Assembly (NCBI GenBank): GCA_008828725.1
Contig: MEHQ01002657.1
Location: 412,243 to 476,242, forward strand
Direction of reading: 5' to 3'
Length of the DNA stretch: 64,000 nucleotides
Origin: Saccharina japonica
Lineage: Eukaryota > Sar > Phaeophyceae > Laminariales > Laminariaceae
The translations under genes and the position numbers were made by a program. Shown piece after piece: positions 57,546 through 64,000 of this stretch. The notes under the pieces are model-generated. The model had not been told where the DNA came from. It saw only the letters and a program-made list of their open reading frames with translations, and did not search any database. Within the stretch, counting starts at the first letter, position 1; the number at the start of each line of letters is the position of its first letter.

Positions 57546-57565
57546 GTCAATACTCAACTATTACG

Positions 57566-57660
57566 GGGGCCGAATAGTGTTACTAAAAATATGGAAATGT
57601 GTTACAGGTTTTTGTCTTACCATAGGTCCCTATGTACTATTATGGCCCTCCTCCGTAAAA
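57566..57660. repeat. Family C palindromic repeat, short
   Basis: TTACGGGGGCCGAATAGTGT through TATGTACTATTATGGCCCTC. Confidence 0.6.
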
Positions 57661-57965
57661 AGAAAACACGGTCAGCTGTGAATTCTCCCGACCGGTCGAT
57701 ATAATAATTGCTGTAATGCACTAGGGAGAGTAGACGAATGCAGTGTCATGTGCGACAGGCAGCAGGCACGGATCTTGGTTGAGATCTTCCCAACGGAGCT
57801 ATACTGTAATACCATTTTTTCCTTGTGTGGGTCCCACTATTTTTGAAGATAATCGGCTCGAAAATTCATCCCCGGGACGGGGTGTGTTTCTTATTGTCTT
57901 GAATACAGTACAAGGTGTATATTATATCGATGTTATTTTGCGTGTTGTATGCTACTAGGTACTTG

Positions 57966-58016
57966 GTATGGGGTATGATATGACCCTCTTTTTTTCTTTT
58001 TTTGGAGGGTCATACC
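57966..58016. repeat. Perfect-stem hairpin
   Basis: TATGGGGTATGATATGACCC and GGGTCATACCCCATA pair around a T-rich loop, with a 5-base bulge in the left arm. Confidence 0.8.
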
Positions 58017-59544
58017 CCATAAGTTGTATCATATGTATGTATGTACGGTATATTGATGACATGCATGATGAGTTGAAGGTTGAAGGGGCCCGCTGCAAAG
58101 AGAGAGAGAGAGAAGAGGGAAGTTTAAGCGGCTGTTATTTTTGCGGCGCATGAAGCAGTGTATTCGTATATATAGGCAAGTAACGACAGAAAACTTTTGT
58201 CACATATTTTTGTTGTTGTTGTTGGTTGTATTTCACGCACACAGTAAAGCAAGTAAATCACAGCAAAAACCCGGGGTTTTGGTCGGGTACATAGTAGTAT
58301 GAATAGTAGCTTTGGTAATGACGCCATAAATAATACCATATTCCCGAGACTACCTGCCCTCTATTAAAACACACACCTTTAAAAAAAATGTTATTTTTTT
58401 TGTGCCTTGCGCGCCGCGCACAAGAGCAGGCAAGTAAACACCAGAAAACTTGCTAATATACGACGTAATGTTTTTTTGCGATGGGTCGAAAGGGCCCCTA
58501 TAACCTACCAGGTATAATATCATAGCAATATTAATAGCACATTTGTTGTGTTCTGGCCAGCGCGAAAGGGTTGTGGGTTGTGGTTGTCCACTCTGCTTTG
58601 ATTTGCTGAAACCGATGTAACCGTTTTGTTTTTTGTTTTTGTGAGCGGATGCGCCGGATTGGTCATATGGCACGTGGCATGACCATGTCGGTATATTCTA
58701 CTGTAGTTTAGTACCAATCTCTCCGGAACTGTGAGGCCCGTTTTGTTTTTTGTCGCTGCATATTAGTACCCAAACGTTGCTTATTTTACCGTAGACAGCA
58801 GTGAGTGGTGGTAGTGTTACAGCAGTTGATGTTGGGGGTTGGGGGTATATGATATCGTTTCCGGGCTACGTGGGGCCTACAACAAATTGCCACCCTATAA
58901 ATGGTTGACGCACGGCGGGTATGATGGTATGATAGCGCTGCACGTTGTGCGAGATGATGGGAAATAAAATACTAATAATAGTAATAATAACAATAACAAT
59001 AACGTAAAAATAAACTAATATAATAATGATAATGTAAAAAGAAAACGAATATAATATGGAGACAACCAACTAATATTTGTGTATCGGACAGTAATCAGTT
59101 CGTTTCATCACGTGCGGTCACTTACTTACGTAGACACGCCCGCGCCAACAACTAACTGCTGATGCAGGCTGATGTGTGCCGCAGCCAAAACGTTATCATC
59201 CGTCACTCTCTCGATTCTGCCGATAGAGCAAACAAACAATAATACCGCGTCGTTTTTTTTTTTCAAGAAACGGCTATAAATAGCTTTGAGGGCAGCAAAG
59301 TTTATTGCTGCCCCCTTGACCCCGACATCGTCACGTATACTGGTACAGTACGAGGGTATACTGGGTTGGCAGAAGCCCACGTACCGTATATCACCCCGGG
59401 TGATAAAGATAACACACCCCCTCGGCCACGTACCGTATACCACCCCGGGTGATAACATAGCACACCCCCTCGGACAAAAATTCGAAGCTGATCTTCTAGA
59501 CAACGGAGGGAAAGCGCAACTTCCGAGCGATTCGTGAAAGGCAA

Positions 59545-60110
59545 GGCCCTTATAGGGGGGGGGGGGGGGGTACTCATGTCGTGCACGGCCGTAGTCGTAT
59601 GACCATAGAAGCATCCCTATGATACAATGCCGAGACGGAGCACGTTTTGTTTTCACTGACCAGGCAGACATGTGCTTGCACCAAGCGCGAAGCGCCGTGA
59701 GGTGTTGGGCGATTCGCATGGAGGGTGAGCTGCATTCTGCGAAGAACCGCCTGTGACGCGGACTTGCATATGGACGACAGCCTCCAATGAATTGGTTTAA
59801 TTTCTGGTGTGGCCACTTCCAGAGACAGCAATGGGTATTATTATGTATCTGCCTCGTGGGTGCCTTACCATATACCAGGTACACACTACGTGATACGATC
59901 ATTCCCCTTGTGCGGAGTTGAGGTTCTCAACCCCGCACAAATGATGTAACAAGACCGCCAGCCTTGATGACCGCCAAAAAAAATGAAAACGTACCCTGGT
60001 TGTCTTGCTCACGCAGTGATAGGCGTGTTTTACAGCGTCGTCGCCAACCGACGCCAACCTAACCTATAAATGTGTCATATATTTATAGGGGGAGGGGGGC
60101 AGAGCTATAG
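59545..60110 (-). repeat. C-tail repeat, long copy (minus strand)
   Basis: The right half begins at the G-run 59549-59567. The rest is the reverse complement of 34150-34720 along its length, including GTGTGGCCACTTCCAGAGA and GTTTTACAGCGTCGTCGCCA. It stops near the TTTATAGG at 60085, the same limit as the other long copy. Confidence 0.82.
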
Positions 60111-60964
60111 GGGTGTCGATGCTGGCCAGGGTACGGTTATTCTCCTTGGTAAAGTTCTTCTTGCAGCTTATCTCATGGCAGAGCTCGATAGGGTACGACA
60201 ACGGAGTACTACGGTATAGGGCTCAGCCACAAGTATCATTGCAGGCTGATCCCACCCATGTATCTTAATAAGTACACATTCATATCATATATATATATAC
60301 GACCTACGGAGGAGAGACATTTCCGTTACTAGCACGTCACGCGGTCCATAGCTACGTGACACCGTCACATTCGTCTGTGTGATGGAGTTCATACGTATAA
60401 ATGTGGGAATGTTCTTAGGATTCTTAGGATAAGTGATGTCACACCTTTCAAATGAGGTGCATGCACATGGTAGATTAGGGGAATCCGAATAGTAGTGTGC
60501 TTGATTCCCCTCTACCTACTACCACTACTGCATCAAACTACTGCTGCTCCAGACTTCTGTTTCGTATACTAGCTTCTTCGTGTACCCTTTTGTCTTCGTG
60601 GTCTCTGTACCCTAGTGATGCTCTTCATGGAGTAAGAGCGATAGTGATAATGGAAGGACTACTGTAGTAATATGATGGACGAGTAACTCAGCACCAACAA
60701 ACCTTCACCCCTTTTGGAGGCAACGCTCCATACTACACATCTATTACTATTATTGTGGAATATCTCGACGAACGAGCTCTTTTTGCTCAAGCCACACCGT
60801 TTATTTTCGTTTTGTGCGCCCTTTGTTTCTGAAAAGATCGACTTGGAAAGTTCGTTCCAGGGGGTGTGTTATATTTCCACCCCGTGTGATACCGTACGTA
60901 TACTTGGTACAATATACCATAACACAACTACGAAGTACCGGTATCGGGGAATTCGACAGTGATA
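60111..60964. other. Region without recognised features
   Basis: AT-rich sequence. No coding or repeat structure was recognised beyond short AT runs. Confidence 0.5.
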
Positions 60965-62116
60965 GTATTACGGTGGACCATAGTCAACACTAGTAAATAG
61001 GACCTATGGTACATAAAAAGACCTACCGTATAAATTTACCTATTTTTACCAACAATATTTGGCCCTATTTGATGTGGTCCCTGTTGATTCAACCTCAGGC
61101 GCATGACGGGCCCTTGCACAGGCGGACAGGGTCGAGGTGCTGGAGCGCTCCTCATGTAGACAGAAACCACGTAGTTGAGTATATATATATATATTATCGG
61201 ACCTCGCAGTTGAGGCGAAGCGACGTCAAGCAAGCCAAGTACCCGCACGCACGGGACCGCACAGATGGAGAAAGCCTCACCAAGTATATGAACTTCCTAA
61301 TATCTGTAACCGCCATCGTACCTGTGGTATCTGTTGCAAGCACAGTCAATATCCTCCCTGCTTTGCAATCGATACTGCTGTGCAACACCACACATGCGCC
61401 GTATGCATACCGAACAGGTGTACAGCAGTCCCATCAACTAATACCCTCCCTGCATGGTGAACAGTATGGCAATAAAGCATTATAGCATGGTCACACCTCA
61501 TAGCTGACCCGAAAACCACAAATCATCATCCCGAATCAATATCACACATTCTAAATTCACGTACCGAATGTGGACCGCAATGTCCCAAAACCTCAAGCAA
61601 ATTCGAAGTACCGAATACCAGAAATTCAAGCAAATTCGTCCAAATTCAAATACCAAAATCTAAACCATACTGGCTCAAACTTCAACAATATTCCCAAGAT
61701 ACTCAGCTGCTTTAAGCGGGGATATCTGTCCGCGATAATCAAACGGTCATCAGCTCGGTGTAAATAGGTCGACACAATTTTATCGCAGTAGTACTAAAAA
61801 AACCAACAAAACAAATATCGTTAGCGCGCTATAGCGTGTTGATTCAACCTCCGGCGCATGACGGGCCCTTACACAGGCGGGCAGGGTCGAGGTGCTGGAG
61901 CGCTCCTCCTGTAGACAGAAACCTCGTAGAGTTAAATATATATATTATCGGACCTCGCAGTAGAGGCGAAGCGAAGTCAAGCAAGCCAAGTACCCGCAAG
62001 CACGGGACCGCACAGATGGAGAAAGCCTCATCAAGTATATGAACTCCCTAATATCTGTAACCGCCATCGTACCCGTGGTATCTATTGCAAGCACAATCAA
62101 TAGGTCCCCCATAATA
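60965..62116. repeat. Family C repeat interrupted by a small LTR element
   Basis: ATTACGGTGGACCATAGTCA ... GATGTGGTCCC (to 61081) resumes as GGTCCCCCATAATAG from 62103, the usual end of this repeat. Confidence 0.75.
61082..62102. mobile_element. Miniature LTR element (TRIM-like fossil)
   Basis: Direct terminal repeats at 61082-61351 and 61837-62102 (about 94% alike by eye) start TGTTGATT and end AATCAATA, short inverse motifs. The flanks carry GGTCCC on both sides (61076-61081 and 62103-62108), a 6-bp target duplication. The 485-bp interior has no room for gag or pol, so the element would always have needed a helper. The modest divergence of its ends suggests a moderately recent insertion. 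Confidence 0.75.
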
Positions 62117-62690
62117 GTAGAGTTGTGAGCTGTGACCGGTGTGCTGTCATAACAAGGAGGCGGCTGTTTCTTTTCCTATGAAATAAACAGATCTGATGCG
62201 CTCTCTCTCATGGGTCAAGTTTCGTTTCGTGCATGTTATTTTATTTTTTGTTCGCTTTGTCAGCGAGTTTCCGACAGATTCAAAGCTGTTCCTTAAAATA
62301 CGAGCGAGCTGGTCAACACTTTTTATTGCTGTAGATAGAGGTAGTAGTAGTGTTTCAATTGTACTACAGTAGTAGTGTGGTCTCTCTATAGCGCCGGTTG
62401 CCCGCTATAGCGCCGGCGAAATCGCTTACTGGCACACTTTTTTTTCCGTTTCCATACTAAAACCTATATATTCCCCAATCTCGATACTGTAGTAGTCGTT
62501 GCTGTAGTAGTAGTCGTTGCTGTAGCTCCTGCCGAGTGATGGTGTTGATGATGGCGACATACCTCTCCTCAAGCGCGGTTGCCGCTATAGCGCCGGTTTT
62601 TCCCGCTGGCACATACCAGCGCTATAGAGGGACCACTACTGCTGTATATTGAAAAACGTTTTCATGAGCGCTTTTTGCGCACGACCCACC
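62117..62690. other. Short-repeat-rich region, no gene
   Basis: Contains TATAGCGCCGG motifs at 62389, 62404, 62585 and similar, and GTAGTAGT runs. No ORF with family features. Confidence 0.5.
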
Positions 62691-62699
62691 TGAACATCA

Positions 62700-62824
62700 A
62701 CCCCCCCCCCCCCCCCCCCAAGAAAGTGGTGAACGCTCGACGTGCTCCGTCCCGGCATTGTAAGGGATGCGAGGGTCTATGGTCATACGACTATGGCCAT
62801 GCTTGAAAATGAAGTACACCCCCC
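62700..62824 (+). repeat. C-tail repeat, subfamily 2
   Basis: After a C-run (62701-62719): GAACGCTCGACGTGCTCCGT through CGACTATGGCCATGCTTG to AAGTACACCCCCC. Confidence 0.78.
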
Positions 62825-62907
62825 AGGAGAAAGTGGAAGATTATTTCGCACGCGTATATAAGTATATGTATAAAAGTAGCACCTTTAGACGCGAGAACAG
62901 CAGTGTA

Positions 62908-64000
62908 GACGCTGTCGTCACGATGTGAATTGGGTGAAACACAGCAGAGTATCCCCTTGCAGGTCTGTCTATCAAGCATGTCCTGGGTGTTACTCACTTT
63001 CGTGTAGAATCAAGCGTAGGAGAAACGTATGATAGCTTCTTTATTCCCAGAGCCGTGATGGCATCTGGCCCGGCGGAAGGGTGTACTCATTGTCTTTCCG
63101 TTCTTATAATTACCCCGATTACGAATGCCAGTCCAATAAATACGAAAACGGAACAATTACCTATATTGAGGTAATTGCCGGCCTTCCAAGCCCATCCTAT
63201 TACACTAGCCCACCCTGATGAGCCGTATACGCATAAATATGGGAAATTCGGGGAAATCCCAATTCCACGAACTAAATAGAACATGAGTCGAAGCTGCGGC
63301 TCCTCAAAACCCACTCCCACACCTCTGAGTTGCTAGGCTAGGAAGCCGGAAAAAACGCAAAGAAAGGCAATCGAACGAAAACGCCGGTGCTGTGATGGAG
63401 GCCAACGTCAAATATCTCCCTCGAGGGACCCAACGTAACGCAGATGCATCGGTCCGGCCGTCGACGCCATATTGTTATAAGGTCGGGTGAGACACGGAGT
63501 ATTCCCCTTGCAGGTCTGTCTACTAAGCATGTCTCACTTTCGTGTAGAATCAAGCGTAGGAGAGAAGTAGCTTCTTTATTCCCAGAGCCGTGATGGCATC
63601 TGGCCCGGAAGGGTCTACTCATTGTCCTTCCGTTCATATAATTACCCCGAACACGAATGCCAGTCCAAAACATACGAAAACAGACCAATTACCTATATTG
63701 AGGTAATTACCGGCCTTCCAAGCCCATCCTATTACACTAGCCCACCCTTATGAGCCGTATATGCAGAAATATCGGAAATTCGGGGAAATCCCAGTTCAAC
63801 GAACTAAATAGAAGATGAGTCAAGATGCGGCTTCTCAAAAACCACTCCCACACCTCTGAGTTGCTAGGCTAGGAAGTCGAGAAAAGCGCAAAGAAAGGCA
63901 AACGAATGAAAACGCGGGTGCTGTGATGGAAGCCAACGTCAAATATCTCCCTCGAGGGGTCCAACGTAACGTAGATGCATCGGTCCTGCTGACGACGCCA
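62908..64000. repeat. 553-bp tandem repeat, two units to window end
   Basis: The unit with TATCCCCTTGCAGGTCTGTC, TTTATTCCCAGAGCCGTGAT and AGTTGCTAGGCTAGGAAGCC recurs 553 bp later (from about 63461) and is cut by the window edge. Units are roughly 93% alike by eye. The array probably continues. Confidence 0.9.

Larger units (their letters stand above)
53949..59540. other. Downstream region without recognised genes
   Basis: No convincing coding sequence. Contains (GA)n at 53972-53993, a GGTGGT run at 54040-54066, a 28-bp satellite (54363-54605), scattered family B/C/D repeats (56167-56232, 57045-57660), a hairpin at 57966-58016, and AT-rich DNA at 58960-59050. Confidence 0.55.

Overview
The window looks like nuclear DNA from a photosynthetic stramenopile, most likely a brown alga or close relative. 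The strongest evidence is an aureochrome, a bZIP-LOV blue-light factor known only from that group. Other support comes from intron-rich genes with GT-AG splice sites, introns of 0.3-3 kb, GC-rich exons in AT/repeat-rich surroundings, and very many small mobile repeats. Nothing prokaryotic (operons, Shine-Dalgarno sites, CRISPR) is seen. There is one 141-base N gap (46740-46880) and a single N at 26090.

Layout. 1-3427: 3' part of a DJ-1/PfpI-family gene (+), with a Mutator-like fold-back element just after its first visible splice donor. 3428-6888: intergenic DNA with repeats. 6901-14418: complete aureochrome (+, 4 exons, 597 aa) whose LOV domain keeps the photoactive cysteine but has leucine in place of the usual I-beta glutamine. 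14419-17250: nothing recognisable apart from repeats. About 17250-23660: an eroded unidentified mobile element with a 1.5-kb inverted duplication of a gag-like reading frame. 24658-35056: SEC61 alpha (+), seven recognisable pieces spread over 10 kb. Its introns hold several satellites, one conserved block of about 92 residues cannot be found, and the 3' end is out of frame. 38121-39167: ankyrin-repeat protein (-). 39842-42473: two weak ORFs and a 1.84-kb PIF/Harbinger-like element. 45227-53948: cytosolic-type PAPS-dependent sulfotransferase (+, six exons seen, 5' end missing). 54000-64000: repeats, including a miniature LTR element and the start of a 553-bp tandem array.

The genes do not form a pathway. 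They are a stress/chaperone-type protein (DJ-1), a light-responsive transcription factor, the ER translocon channel, an ankyrin protein and a sulfotransferase. The striking content is the repeat landscape: a short interspersed repeat whose constant end is a run of C (about 14 copies), Tourist-like MITEs with TTA/TAA target duplications and a longer relative, an ~88-bp TTAA-associated repeat found in both filled and empty sites, a ~115-bp palindromic repeat, and many satellites. Some of these are nested, so relative ages can be read directly. Exons were placed by eye from family conservation plus GT/AG signals and reading phase; no alignments or database searches were run.
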